Positions 35,772 through 44,337 of a stretch of DNA of 64,000 nt are shown here, piece after piece. This DNA is from Salegentibacter mishustinae (lineage in GTDB: Bacteria > Bacteroidota > Bacteroidia > Flavobacteriales > Flavobacteriaceae). The translations under genes were made by a program, and so were the position numbers. The first letter of the stretch is position 1, and every line of letters starts with the position of its first letter. The notes under the pieces are model-generated. The model saw only the letters and a program-made list of their open reading frames with translations. It had not been told where the DNA came from and searched no databases. The stretch lies in assembly GCF_002900095.1 (NCBI RefSeq), contig NZ_LLKN01000002.1, forward strand, positions 806,001 through 870,000. The letters run 5' to 3'.

Positions 35772-36131
35772 ATGAAAAAGATAAAAAATATATTGATGGC
35801 CGCCGTTTTCACTGTTGGAGCAGCTGCTATGGCCCAGGAAAGCCCAGAACCAAAATTTGAAAAAGAAGGAGACCTTATAAAAGGAACTTTCTATTATGAA
35901 GATGGTACAATTCGGCAGCAGGGAACTTATAAAAATGGAGAACTGCACGGGGAATGGATAGCTTATGATGCTGAAGGAAAAAAGCAAAGTATGGCTAACT
36001 ATACCGAAGGAGAAAAAACTGGAAAATGGTTTTTTTGGACTTCAGATAAACTTACTGAAGTAGATTACGATAATAACCAGATTGCAGGAGTAAATACCTG
36101 GAAGAGTGATGGTACTTTAGCTGATAACTAA
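35772..36131 (+). CDS. Secreted MORN/YwqK-like repeat protein
   Basis: A 119-residue exported protein with signal peptide (cleavage after AAAMAQ, about 21). The mature part is three or so MORN-like beta-hairpin repeats: YYEDGTIRQQGTYKNGELHGEWIAYD, GKKQSMANYTEGEKTGKWFFW, and LTEVDYDNNQIAGVNTWKSDG. Databases often label this repeat family YwqK antitoxin, but there is no toxin neighbour here and the protein is exported. The function is unknown and may be structural or peptide-binding. It has its own promoter and terminator and is monocistronic. Confidence 0.85.
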   Translation: MKKIKNILMAAVFTVGAAAMAQESPEPKFEKEGDLIKGTFYYEDGTIRQQGTYKNGELHGEWIAYDAEGKKQSMANYTEGEKTGKWFFWTSDKLTEVDYDNNQIAGVNTWKSDGTLADN

Positions 36132-36156
36132 GAGCTATTATCTACATATAAAATTT

Positions 36157-36189
36157 AAAAAAGGCTGTCTGAAAAAGACGGCCTTTTTT
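36157..36189 (+). terminator. Terminator of the MORN-like gene
   Basis: AAAAAAGGCTGTCT and AGACGGCCTTTTTT pair (one G-U) around GAAAA, with a T run at the 3' side. It starts 25 bases after the stop codon. Confidence 0.85.
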
Positions 36190-36325
36190 GTTTCTAAGTC
36201 ATGGACTTTTAGCTTTTTCATGAGCGATAAATAGATGGCAAGAAAAATCTCTATATTACATTGATTCAGTATTGCTGTTTAATAAAGCGATATTGTAACC
36301 ATCGGTTATAAAATGAGAGTTAAAT

Positions 36326-36356
36326 AAAAACCCCGAAGTTCTACTTCGGGGTTTTT
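36326..36356 (-). terminator. Terminator of the RND efflux operon
   Basis: AAAAACCCCGAAGT and ACTTCGGGGTTTTT form a 14-bp perfect stem with a 3-base loop, 5 bases after the stop of the permease gene. Confidence 0.9.
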
Positions 36357-36361
36357 ATAAA

Positions 36362-39300
36362 TTAAGCTTTTGTCTCTAGCTTTCTTTGTTTTCGCTCTTG
36401 GCGTTTATCGGCTGTTTTCACCTTGGCTCTATTTACCAGGTAAAACATTACCGGAACTACAACTAACGTAAGGAAGGTGGCAAACACCAACCCGAAGATC
36501 ACCGTCCAGGCTAATGGACCCCAGAAGATCACGTTGTCACCACCAATAAATATTTTCGGATCGTAGTCTATAAATAAACTAAAGAAATCTATATTCAATC
36601 CTACCGCTAGTGGAATTAAACCAAGAACAGTAGTAATCGCTGTAAGCAATACTGGTCTTAACCTCGATTTTCCACCTCTAACAATACAATCGAAATACTG
36701 GGCGCGAGTAAGCAATTCATCATCATCCATGTTAAGCTCCCGCTTTTTACGGTCTATAAGGATTTGGGTATAATCAATAAGTACTATGGCATTGTTTACC
36801 ACGATTCCCGCCAGAGAGATAATTCCCATCATCGTCATAATAATAATGAAATCCATCTGGAAAATGATCAAGCCGAGGAATACCCCTACAAGGCTCAATA
36901 CTACTGCCATTACAATGATAATTGGTTTTGACAGGGAGTTAAATTGAGCAACAAGAATAAGAAGGATACCGCCCATAGCGATTAATAAAGCTTTTAATAA
37001 GAAAGCCATATTTTCTTCCTGTTCTTCCTGTTCTCCCGTAAATTCTAAAGTAATATCCTTTGGAAGATCGTAACTTCTAAGTGCCGTTTTTAACTGGCCT
37101 ACAATCTCATTTCCATTGTAACCCTGAAGCACGTTGGAGTAGAGGGTAATTACCCTTTTTAGATCTTTCCGTTTAATAGAGCTGAAAGAAGAAGAGGATT
37201 CTGTGGTAACCAACGATGAAATTGGCACCTGAATTATTTCGCCCGTGTTCTGGTCTTTAAACGTAATCGGCTGATTGAATAGTACATTTTCATTATAGCG
37301 ATATTCATCAGCAAACCTCACGTTTATTTCGTAATCATCGTCGCCGTCTTTATAAGTAGAAACTTCTTCCCCATAGATCGCTCTACGCAAAGTTTGACCT
37401 ACCTGTGAGGTAGAAACTCCAAGTTGTCCTGCTTTTCTTCGGTCTACTTCTACACTTAATTCGGGTTTAGACTTGTTTACATCTATTTTAAGCTCTTCAA
37501 TCCCCGCGATGCTAAGATCATTGATGTAAGATCGCAGGTCTTCGGCTTCCTGTAACATTTGCTCGTAGTCCTCACCTTTTAGTTCCATGTTTATTGGATA
37601 ACCTGTGGGTGGGCCGGCCGCATCTTTTTCAACAACAATAGAAGCGCCTGGGAATCCCTGTACGGCTTCCCGAACTTCCGATAAAACTTCGCTACTGCTC
37701 ACGCCACGCCTTTCGGTGAACTCGCGCATAGAGAGTGTTACCTTGGCTTTATGTGGCATTTCATTTTGTTGACCGCCATCGGTTTGAGGATTTCCAGCAC
37801 CTTCACCAACCTGGGAAATTGCCGACTCTACCATAAAGTTATAACCATCTTCATCTTCATATTGCTCTATAGCTTCAAAGATGCGTTGCTCTACTTTTTT
37901 AGTAAGCGCGTTGGTTTTATGAATATCGGTTCCCTGTGGGTATTCAATATAGGTGATTACCTGGTTAGGTTCGTTTTCAGGGAAGAACAAGACTTTCGGT
38001 TGTACTAGTGCAATTAATACAAAAGACAGGAAAAGCAAAAGCAAAGTTCCGAAGAAAACTAAATAGGCCTTCTTTCCGCGTAGAGAGAATTTAAGGGTTT
38101 TTTCATAAATATTCTCCATCCATTTAAGGGCAGTATATTGGAAGTAATCTACACCTTTTGAAATAAAATATTTGTAGGCCCAAAGCAGGATAGCCGCTAG
38201 AAGTAATATGTTTCCAAAGGCTCTAAGTGCGCCGGCATCAATTACAAATCCTACTATGAGCAATAAAGCTCCAAAACCTGCCAGAATAGAACTTATTCTA
38301 ATAAGTTTTTTCTTGGTGAATTCGCCTTCCTCTGTTCTCATAAACTGAGAAGTAAGCATCGAGTTGATGATCAAGGCCACGAAAAGTGAGGAACCTAATA
38401 CTATAGAAAGTGTGATAGGGAAAATTACCATAAAACTTCCTATAATTCCCGGCCAGAGTCCCAGCGGGAAAAATGCAGCTAAAGTAGTGGCTGTAGAAGC
38501 TATAATTGGCCATGCAATTTCACCTAAACCTTGCTTAGCAGCCTGTTTTCTCGGCATCCCTTCGTCCATTAAAGTATAGACGTTTTCTACCACCACAATT
38601 CCGTTATCTACAAGCATCCCAAGACCCATTACCAGAGCAAAAAGCACCATAGTATTTAGGGTGTATCCCATGCTGGACAGGATGATGTAAGAAAGAAACA
38701 TAGATAATGGGATCGCGATCCCAACAAACAATGCGTTTCTAAACCCGAGGAAGAACATTAAGACTAAAACTACCAGGATGACTCCGAAAATAATGTTGTT
38801 TACCAGGTCATCTACCTGACTTTTGGTATTGGTGGAAAGATCGTTAGTGATGCTTACTCCAAGGCTTTCAGGAAGATATTCTTCCTGTTCTTTTTTTACA
38901 ATTTCTTTGATCTGGTCTACAGCCTCGATCATATTCTTACCGGCACGTTTTTTTACGTCCAGCATTACTACAGGCTTACCATATTCACGGGCAAAAGTGG
39001 TAGCATCTTTTTCCCTAAAATTAATATCTGCAATATCTTTTAGGAAAATATTACCGCCATCGGTTTTCACCACAACGTTTTGAAGTTCTTTTGGATCTTC
39101 AATTTCTCCAACAATTCTTATGTTTTTCTGAACGCCGCTGGTAATAACATTTCCACCAGAAATTGTTCTATTTTCAGCACTAACCGCGTTTACGATATCT
39201 GAGAAACTAACTTTAGAAGCTGTCATCTTATAAATATCTACCGCGATCTCAACTTCCATTTCTTCAGCACCACGAATACTCGCTTCTTTTATCTGCGGAA

Positions 39301-39835
39301 GCAGCTCGATGTGCTCCTGAAGGTATTCGGCATATTCCTTTAATTGCTGTACCGTGTAATCTCCCGTCAAGTTGATATTTAGAATAGGTTGCTCTTCTGA
39401 AATATTAAGGTCGAATACATTGGGTTCTACCTTGGCACCATTATCTAAAGTAGGCCAGGTGGTTTCGGCTTTCACCATATCTACCTTGTCCTTTACTTTT
39501 GTTTTGGCACTTTCAATTTCTACATCTTCTTCAAACTCTACAATTACCAGGGAGTAATCCTGAAATGTAGAAGAAGAAATTTCTTTTACGCCGGCAACAT
39601 CGTTAAACTCTTCTTCCAGGGGTTCGGTGATGAATTTCTCAACATCTTCGGCCGAGTTTCCCGGGTTAATAGAGCTTACGTAGATCTTTGTCTCTACAAC
39701 TTCCGGGAAAGTTTCCCTTGGCATATTGTAGTAAGACATGAGTCCACCAATCATAATAATGGCGATAATTACATATACCGTCATTTTGTTATTAATGGCC
39801 CAGGACGAAAGCTTAAATTCTTTATCTAAATTCAT
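36362..39835 (-). CDS. RND efflux transporter permease (AcrB/HAE-type)
   Basis: A 1157-residue inner-membrane proton-driven pump. Standard RND order is seen: the first membrane helix (MTVYVIIAIIMIGGLMSYY, about 14-32), periplasmic porter loop 1, helices 2-6 from about 345 (IIFGVILVVLVLMFFLGF) with GMLVDNGIVVVENVY carrying the proton-relay Asp, a second porter loop (about 625-880), and helices to the end with GIVVNNAIVLIDYTQ. It has an extra helical hairpin around 515-550. The protein ends in a basic tail (KQRKLETKA). The gene is last in a TetR-TolC-MFP-RND operon, 6 bases from the adaptor gene. Substrates are not predictable. Confidence 0.95.
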   Translation of the reverse strand: MNLDKEFKLSSWAINNKMTVYVIIAIIMIGGLMSYYNMPRETFPEVVETKIYVSSINPGNSAEDVEKFITEPLEEEFNDVAGVKEISSSTFQDYSLVIVEFEEDVEIESAKTKVKDKVDMVKAETTWPTLDNGAKVEPNVFDLNISEEQPILNINLTGDYTVQQLKEYAEYLQEHIELLPQIKEASIRGAEEMEVEIAVDIYKMTASKVSFSDIVNAVSAENRTISGGNVITSGVQKNIRIVGEIEDPKELQNVVVKTDGGNIFLKDIADINFREKDATTFAREYGKPVVMLDVKKRAGKNMIEAVDQIKEIVKKEQEEYLPESLGVSITNDLSTNTKSQVDDLVNNIIFGVILVVLVLMFFLGFRNALFVGIAIPLSMFLSYIILSSMGYTLNTMVLFALVMGLGMLVDNGIVVVENVYTLMDEGMPRKQAAKQGLGEIAWPIIASTATTLAAFFPLGLWPGIIGSFMVIFPITLSIVLGSSLFVALIINSMLTSQFMRTEEGEFTKKKLIRISSILAGFGALLLIVGFVIDAGALRAFGNILLLAAILLWAYKYFISKGVDYFQYTALKWMENIYEKTLKFSLRGKKAYLVFFGTLLLLFLSFVLIALVQPKVLFFPENEPNQVITYIEYPQGTDIHKTNALTKKVEQRIFEAIEQYEDEDGYNFMVESAISQVGEGAGNPQTDGGQQNEMPHKAKVTLSMREFTERRGVSSSEVLSEVREAVQGFPGASIVVEKDAAGPPTGYPINMELKGEDYEQMLQEAEDLRSYINDLSIAGIEELKIDVNKSKPELSVEVDRRKAGQLGVSTSQVGQTLRRAIYGEEVSTYKDGDDDYEINVRFADEYRYNENVLFNQPITFKDQNTGEIIQVPISSLVTTESSSSFSSIKRKDLKRVITLYSNVLQGYNGNEIVGQLKTALRSYDLPKDITLEFTGEQEEQEENMAFLLKALLIAMGGILLILVAQFNSLSKPIIIVMAVVLSLVGVFLGLIIFQMDFIIIMTMMGIISLAGIVVNNAIVLIDYTQILIDRKKRELNMDDDELLTRAQYFDCIVRGGKSRLRPVLLTAITTVLGLIPLAVGLNIDFFSLFIDYDPKIFIGGDNVIFWGPLAWTVIFGLVFATFLTLVVVPVMFYLVNRAKVKTADKRQERKQRKLETKA

Positions 39836-39841
39836 TGTAGC

Positions 39842-41017
39842 TTAGTTTCTTATTTTAACTTCCTGACCATCTCTAAGGTTTTTGGCACCTTCTACGATCA
39901 GTGTTTCTCCGGTTTCCAGCCCGCTAGTTATTTCTATCTTATTATTATAGGTATAACCTGTTTTTACTATTTGTCTTTTCGCAATACCTATATTGTCTTC
40001 ACCTTCTTCTTTTTCCTGAAGGATAAACACAACGCTTTCACCCTGTGCGTTTTTAAGCAAAGCATTCTCTGGAATAATTACAGCGTTTTCTGCGGTATAA
40101 TCATTGAGCTTAAGGGTAGCAATTTGGTTAGGTTTAAGCATCCCGTTTTCATTAGGTACCGCAACCTGAATGCTGAAGGAACGGTTGTTAGGATTAATGG
40201 TGTTCCCAACTCTTTTTACCTCTCCTTCAAACTCACGGCCTAAAGAACTAATTTCTACAAGTACTTCGGTGCCCTTGTTTATTTTGTTCAAATAACCTTC
40301 TGGCACGTCAGCTTCTACATACATATTTTTTAAACTCACTAAGCGAAATAACTGACTTTGCCCCGGGTTTACTACTTCTCCTTCTTCGGTAAGTACTTCA
40401 TCTATAATTCCGCTAAAAGGTGCTCTCACAATAGTTTTGTCTAATTGAGATTTTAACCTGTTTACAGAATTTTGCATAGACTCGTAATTGGTTTTGGCTT
40501 CTAAGTATTGCATTTCAGACCCAATATTTTGTTCCCATAAACGCTTTTGACGTTCAAAAGTGGTTTTTGCCAGGGTAGCCTGAGTTTCTAATTGGGCCAA
40601 TTCGCTCGAAAGTCCGCCGTCATCTATTTTAGCAAGGACCTGTCCTTTATTTACTTGTTCTCCTTCTTTTACGCGCAAGTCTTGCAGGATTCCAGAAAAT
40701 TCGGCGTAAACCACAATGTTTTCATCTGTTGCTACATCACCCTGTACTTCGGCGTAATGTTTAAAAAGGGTATCATTGATCTCCTGGATCATTACCAAAT
40801 CTAAACGTCTCGTTTTGTCTAACCGATCTATAGCCTGATCCAGTTTATCCAGCTTTTGAGTAAGGTCGCTTTGCTTCTTGCTTAATTCTGTTTTTCTGGC
40901 TCTAATTTCCGAGAGGTTTTCGCTCTCTATAAGTTCTTCTATAGATTTTCCTTCTTCATTATTTCCACACGAAAGCAATAACAGCGGAATACTTAATAAA
41001 ACAGCTAACTTTTTCAT
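39842..41017 (-). CDS. RND efflux periplasmic adaptor (membrane-fusion protein)
   Basis: A 391-residue lipoprotein adaptor from the ATG at 41017. The signal MKKLAVLLSIPLLLLSCGNN has a clear lipobox with Cys at 17. A long coiled-coil (about 20-70 and 140-205) is interrupted by the lipoyl/biotinyl-like hairpin (VYAEFSGILQDLRVKEGEQVNKGQVLAKID, then RAPFSGIIDEVLTEEGEVVNPGQ). Beta-barrel and membrane-proximal domains follow. The frame extends to an ATG at 41050, overlapping tolC by 11 bases, but that would bury the lipoprotein signal behind 11 extra residues. The adaptor joins the TolC channel to the RND pump. Confidence 0.92.
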   Translation of the reverse strand: MKKLAVLLSIPLLLLSCGNNEEGKSIEELIESENLSEIRARKTELSKKQSDLTQKLDKLDQAIDRLDKTRRLDLVMIQEINDTLFKHYAEVQGDVATDENIVVYAEFSGILQDLRVKEGEQVNKGQVLAKIDDGGLSSELAQLETQATLAKTTFERQKRLWEQNIGSEMQYLEAKTNYESMQNSVNRLKSQLDKTIVRAPFSGIIDEVLTEEGEVVNPGQSQLFRLVSLKNMYVEADVPEGYLNKINKGTEVLVEISSLGREFEGEVKRVGNTINPNNRSFSIQVAVPNENGMLKPNQIATLKLNDYTAENAVIIPENALLKNAQGESVVFILQEKEEGEDNIGIAKRQIVKTGYTYNNKIEITSGLETGETLIVEGAKNLRDGQEVKIRN

Positions 41018-41039
41018 TGTTGTTATTTGATGGGTGTAT

Positions 41040-42395
41040 TTAATCTTCATTGTTATATTTTCTAGTGTCCAACAGGTTTTCTAATTCTACTTTAGCAGTT
41101 ATTACGTCAAGCATAGATTGTAAAAAGTCTTGTTGTGCCTGGTAAAGTTGGCGCTGGGCTTCACTAAGCTCAAAACTGCTGGCAATTCCTTCAAAAAACT
41201 TAATTTGATTCTTGTTCTCTATCCTTTCTGCGAGTTCAAGGTTTTTCTTTTGATTTTGATAATTCTCCAGGCTAAACTCATAATCGCTTTTAGCAGAATT
41301 AATTTGGCGTTTTACTTCATTTTCGGTTTGTTCCAGTTCTACCATCGCCTGTTCATAGGCAATTTGTTTTTGCTGCGTCCTGGAGCTTCGCATACCACTG
41401 CTGAAAATTGGAATATTTAAGCTTACGCCTAAAATAGACTGTCCAAAATATTCCTGGTCTTCATTAAGAAAAGTAAATTCCTGGCTGAAGCCCTGTACCC
41501 CATAATTTAAAAACCCGGTTAAAGAGGGAAGTGCTTTAGATTTTTCCAGTTTCACTTCAATTTCACGAGATTCTGCCGTGTTTGCAGCAATACGGTAATC
41601 TATATTTTCTTCTACCGGAATTTCCTTTTGTAAGAGTTCCAGGTCAAAATATTCCATTGCCAGGTTATCCAGTTCTTCGGTTAGATTAACCGGTATTTCT
41701 ACAGGAATCCCAAGCGTTAAATTGAACATTTCGTAAGCGATATCACGCATACGTTTGCTTCGGCTTAAGTTGTTTTTTAAGTTAAGCAAGGTGATTTCAA
41801 GCTGCTCTACATCTTCTTGTTCTGCCAGCCCGTTTTTATAGATCTCGTTCGTTTCGTCGTAATTCTTTTGTACGTTTTCTACGTTTTTTTCAAGAATCGC
41901 TACATTTTCTTCCGCCAGTAAAACATTTCCGTAGGCATTAATTACAGCTTTCTTTATTTCGAGGTCGGTTTTGGTTTTTGCATTTTCAGAGATCTGAAGC
42001 AAAGTTCTGGCCGATTGGATACCTACTATATAAGAACCATCAAAAATTAGCTGGTTCCAGGTGGCTGTGGCGTTTACATTTTGCTGTGTTCCAAAAGTTA
42101 CAGGGGTAAAGGTGCCGGGCTCACCGCCTGTAATTTCTGCGGGAAGTAAGGTAACCGGTTGCTTAAGGTAATTTTGATAATCTGCCGTAGCGCTCACCTG
42201 TGGTAAACCCTGGGCAATAATCTCCCATTTTTGCTTGAGCGCAATTTCAATATCTTTTTGCGCATTTACCGAGGAGTAATTGTTCTCCAGCCCAAATTTT
42301 ATGGCTTCCTCCATAGAAAAACTGTAATCTTGAGGAGTTTCCTGGGCTATACTGCTTATGGAAATCAGTAAAATTAACAGGTATCTAAATTTCAT
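41040..42395 (-). CDS. TolC-family outer-membrane efflux protein
   Basis: A 451-residue outer-membrane channel with signal peptide (about 1-17, ISSIAQ). The mature protein has two OEP repeats of long alpha-helical coiled coils (for example AVINAYGNVLLAEENVAILEKNVENVQKNYDE and EVKRQINSAKSDYEFSLENYQNQKKNLELAERI) that build the periplasmic tunnel, plus short beta segments such as QVSATADYQNYL. It overlaps the tetR stop by 11 bases and touches the adaptor gene, indicating translational coupling in the operon. It provides the exit duct of the tripartite pump. Confidence 0.93.
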   Translation of the reverse strand: MKFRYLLILLISISSIAQETPQDYSFSMEEAIKFGLENNYSSVNAQKDIEIALKQKWEIIAQGLPQVSATADYQNYLKQPVTLLPAEITGGEPGTFTPVTFGTQQNVNATATWNQLIFDGSYIVGIQSARTLLQISENAKTKTDLEIKKAVINAYGNVLLAEENVAILEKNVENVQKNYDETNEIYKNGLAEQEDVEQLEITLLNLKNNLSRSKRMRDIAYEMFNLTLGIPVEIPVNLTEELDNLAMEYFDLELLQKEIPVEENIDYRIAANTAESREIEVKLEKSKALPSLTGFLNYGVQGFSQEFTFLNEDQEYFGQSILGVSLNIPIFSSGMRSSRTQQKQIAYEQAMVELEQTENEVKRQINSAKSDYEFSLENYQNQKKNLELAERIENKNQIKFFEGIASSFELSEAQRQLYQAQQDFLQSMLDVITAKVELENLLDTRKYNNED

Positions 42396-43002
42396 TTTTC
42401 ACTTTATTCTTGGTTAATAAATCTTCTAAAACTTCCAGTCCTTTTGGGGTGCAAATAGCTCGCAAATGGTATTCTAATAAATAATCCATAAGCTTATTAT
42501 TGCTGAATTCGTCTTCAGGAAACAGGTTTTTGTCTTTAACGCCTAACATACCAGCAAAATGAAGCCTGCTTACAAAAGAAATTGAAATATTAGAGCGATA
42601 GTAACCACTTCTAATACCGCGTTCCAGGTTATCTATTATGCTACGTTGTGCAACTTCAAATTTTTTGTTGCTTATAGTATTATAGATTTTTGGATAGTAT
42701 TTTTTAAGCTGAAATTGGGGTGAGGTCTTTTCATTTTTAAGCATGCGTTGCACATATACTTTTACCTCAAAATTTTCTACAATAGGGTTTAAGTTTTGAG
42801 CGCGCAATGATTCTATTCCCGTATTAATTTCTTCCATTAATTGCCAAACACTACCTTCAATAAGCTGGGATTTATTGCTATAATGTGCATATATGGTTTT
42901 TTTTGATATCCCCATCTCTTCGGCGATATCATCCATGGTTACACTTTTAAAGCCCAGTCTTAAAAAAAGGTTGGTGGCTGTATTTTGAATTGCTTCTTTC
43001 AC
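42385..43002 (-). CDS. TetR/AcrR-family repressor of the efflux operon
   Basis: A 205-residue regulator. The N-terminal helix-turn-helix reads VTMDDIAEEMGISKKTIYAHYSNKSQLIEGSV (about 20-52). The C-terminal ligand domain is divergent and helical. The start is GTG at 43000-43002; there is no ATG in frame upstream. As first gene of the TetR-TolC-MFP-RND operon it would repress its own transcription. A promoter at 43026-43056 and an 8+8-base palindrome over the -33 box support this. The inducer is unknown. Confidence 0.9.
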   Translation of the reverse strand: MKEAIQNTATNLFLRLGFKSVTMDDIAEEMGISKKTIYAHYSNKSQLIEGSVWQLMEEINTGIESLRAQNLNPIVENFEVKVYVQRMLKNEKTSPQFQLKKYYPKIYNTISNKKFEVAQRSIIDNLERGIRSGYYRSNISISFVSRLHFAGMLGVKDKNLFPEDEFSNNKLMDYLLEYHLRAICTPKGLEVLEDLLTKNKVKNEI

Positions 43003-43025
43003 TTCATCTTCATTAAAATTGGATG

Positions 43026-43056
43026 CAAAACTAAGTCAGGGAAACTTATAAAACAA
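43026..43056 (-). promoter_or_regulatory. Efflux operon promoter
   Basis: On the minus strand TTG (43054-43056), 20 bases, then TAGTTTTG (43026-43033). This matches the Bacteroidota promoter spacing exactly and lies 23 bases from the GTG start of tetR. Confidence 0.6.
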
Positions 43057-43067
43057 GAAAAGTTTCC
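43040..43067. promoter_or_regulatory. Candidate TetR operator palindrome
   Basis: GGAAACTT (43040-43047) and AAGTTTCC (43060-43067) are perfect inverted arms separated by 12 bases. The -33 box lies between them, so a bound TetR dimer would block RNA polymerase. Inferred from geometry and from the adjacent TetR gene. Confidence 0.5.
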
Positions 43068-43146
43068 AAGGTTTAAGATAATTTAACTTGCTTAAAGAAT
43101 TTGAAATACGTTCGATTATGTATTTTAGCCGGAAAATTTTTTTGGT

Positions 43147-44121
43147 ATGAAGTCTATTTCTCAATATAGAGAAGCTTTTCAGGAATATTTAGATCTTAAA
43201 GTTCAGGTGAAAGAGCCTGAAAATCTTTATGAACCTATGCGCTACATTCTTAGCCTGGGTGGGAAACGTCTAAGACCGGTTTTAGTGTTGATGTCTACTG
43301 AAATCTTTGAAGCCGACTATAAAAAAGCTTTAGATGCTGCGCTTGCTATAGAGATATTTCATAATTTTTCTTTGGTTCATGATGATATTATGGATGATGC
43401 CCCTTTGCGCCGTGGTAAAGAAACCGTGCACGAGCGTTGGGATATCAATACCGGAATTTTATCTGGTGATGCCATGTTGATAAATGCCTACCAGCTTTTT
43501 GAGAATTATGATGGTGATACCTTTAAGGAATTGGCGAGATTATTTACCAAAACCGCGATGCAGGTTTGTGAAGGTCAGCAATATGATATAGATTTTGAAA
43601 CCCGAGACGATGTAGCTATCGAAGATTATCTAAAAATGATAGAATACAAGACAGCAGTTCTTGTAGGAGCTTCGTTACAAATGGGAGCTATTGTGGCAAA
43701 TACTTCTACACAATGTAAAGAGGCAGTCTATGAATTTGGGCGCTTATTAGGAATTGCTTTTCAGCTACAGGATGATTACCTGGATGCTTTTGGAGATCCT
43801 GAGACTTTTGGGAAACAACCCGGTGGGGATATTATTGAAAATAAAAAGACTTTTCTTTATTTAAAATCTCTGGAGGCTTCGGGGAAAAGCGAGGCGCAAC
43901 AATTAGAGCATTTGTATACCATTAATCCTGCTGAAACTTCCGGGAAAATTGAAGCTGTAAAGACCCTTTTTGAAAATAGTGGGGCCGCAGCTTTAACTCA
44001 ACGCGAAATAGAAAAATACACTGAAAAAGCTTTTAAAGTATTGGATGAAATTGATATTTCTGAAGAGAAAAAGCGTCCTTTAAGGCAATTTGGTGAAATG
44101 CTCATGAATCGCACGGTCTAA
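43147..44121 (+). CDS. Polyprenyl diphosphate synthase
   Basis: A 324-residue trans-isoprenyl diphosphate synthase condensing isopentenyl diphosphate units into long prenyl chains for quinones or lipid carriers. The first Asp-rich motif is LVHDDIMDD (D79, D80, D83, D84), followed by the RRG of the family, and the second is QLQDDYLD (D209, D210, D213). GGKRLRPVLV (38-47) is the usual substrate-binding Lys/Arg region. Chain length cannot be set from sequence with confidence; in Flavobacteria it probably supplies the menaquinone side chain. A box TATTTTAG lies 18 bases upstream. It is monocistronic. Confidence 0.93.
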   Translation: MKSISQYREAFQEYLDLKVQVKEPENLYEPMRYILSLGGKRLRPVLVLMSTEIFEADYKKALDAALAIEIFHNFSLVHDDIMDDAPLRRGKETVHERWDINTGILSGDAMLINAYQLFENYDGDTFKELARLFTKTAMQVCEGQQYDIDFETRDDVAIEDYLKMIEYKTAVLVGASLQMGAIVANTSTQCKEAVYEFGRLLGIAFQLQDDYLDAFGDPETFGKQPGGDIIENKKTFLYLKSLEASGKSEAQQLEHLYTINPAETSGKIEAVKTLFENSGAAALTQREIEKYTEKAFKVLDEIDISEEKKRPLRQFGEMLMNRTV

Positions 44122-44291
44122 ATTTTAGTAAAATCAGATTGAGAAATTCTTAATATTTAGAGGCTTACACCTGTTAGATTTGCAATCAATACACATTTTT
44201 AACCACTTCCTGAAGTTTTTACTATGTTAAACTTCTTATAATTCATAAGATAAATATATAGTTTACTGCAGGCTGTTTTTTCTAAAAATTG

Positions 44292-44299
44292 TATTTTTG
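44292..44299 (+). promoter_or_regulatory. -7 box of sucA
   Basis: TATTTTTG matches TAnnTTTG, 38 bases upstream of the ATG at 44338. No properly spaced TTG is present. In the rest of the 216-base region 44122-44337 I saw no riboswitch-like structure. Confidence 0.45.
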
Positions 44300-44337
44300 C
44301 CTTGTTTTATACTCAAAAGAAACATTAGTTTCAACTT

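Noticed and set aside
35772-36131. Toxin-antitoxin system suggested by the common YwqK antitoxin label
   Set aside because: The protein is exported, has MORN-like repeats, and there is no toxin gene beside it.
44122-44337. Riboswitch in the 216-base gap before sucA
   Set aside because: No conserved riboswitch core or extended stem was visible; only a -7 box is supported.
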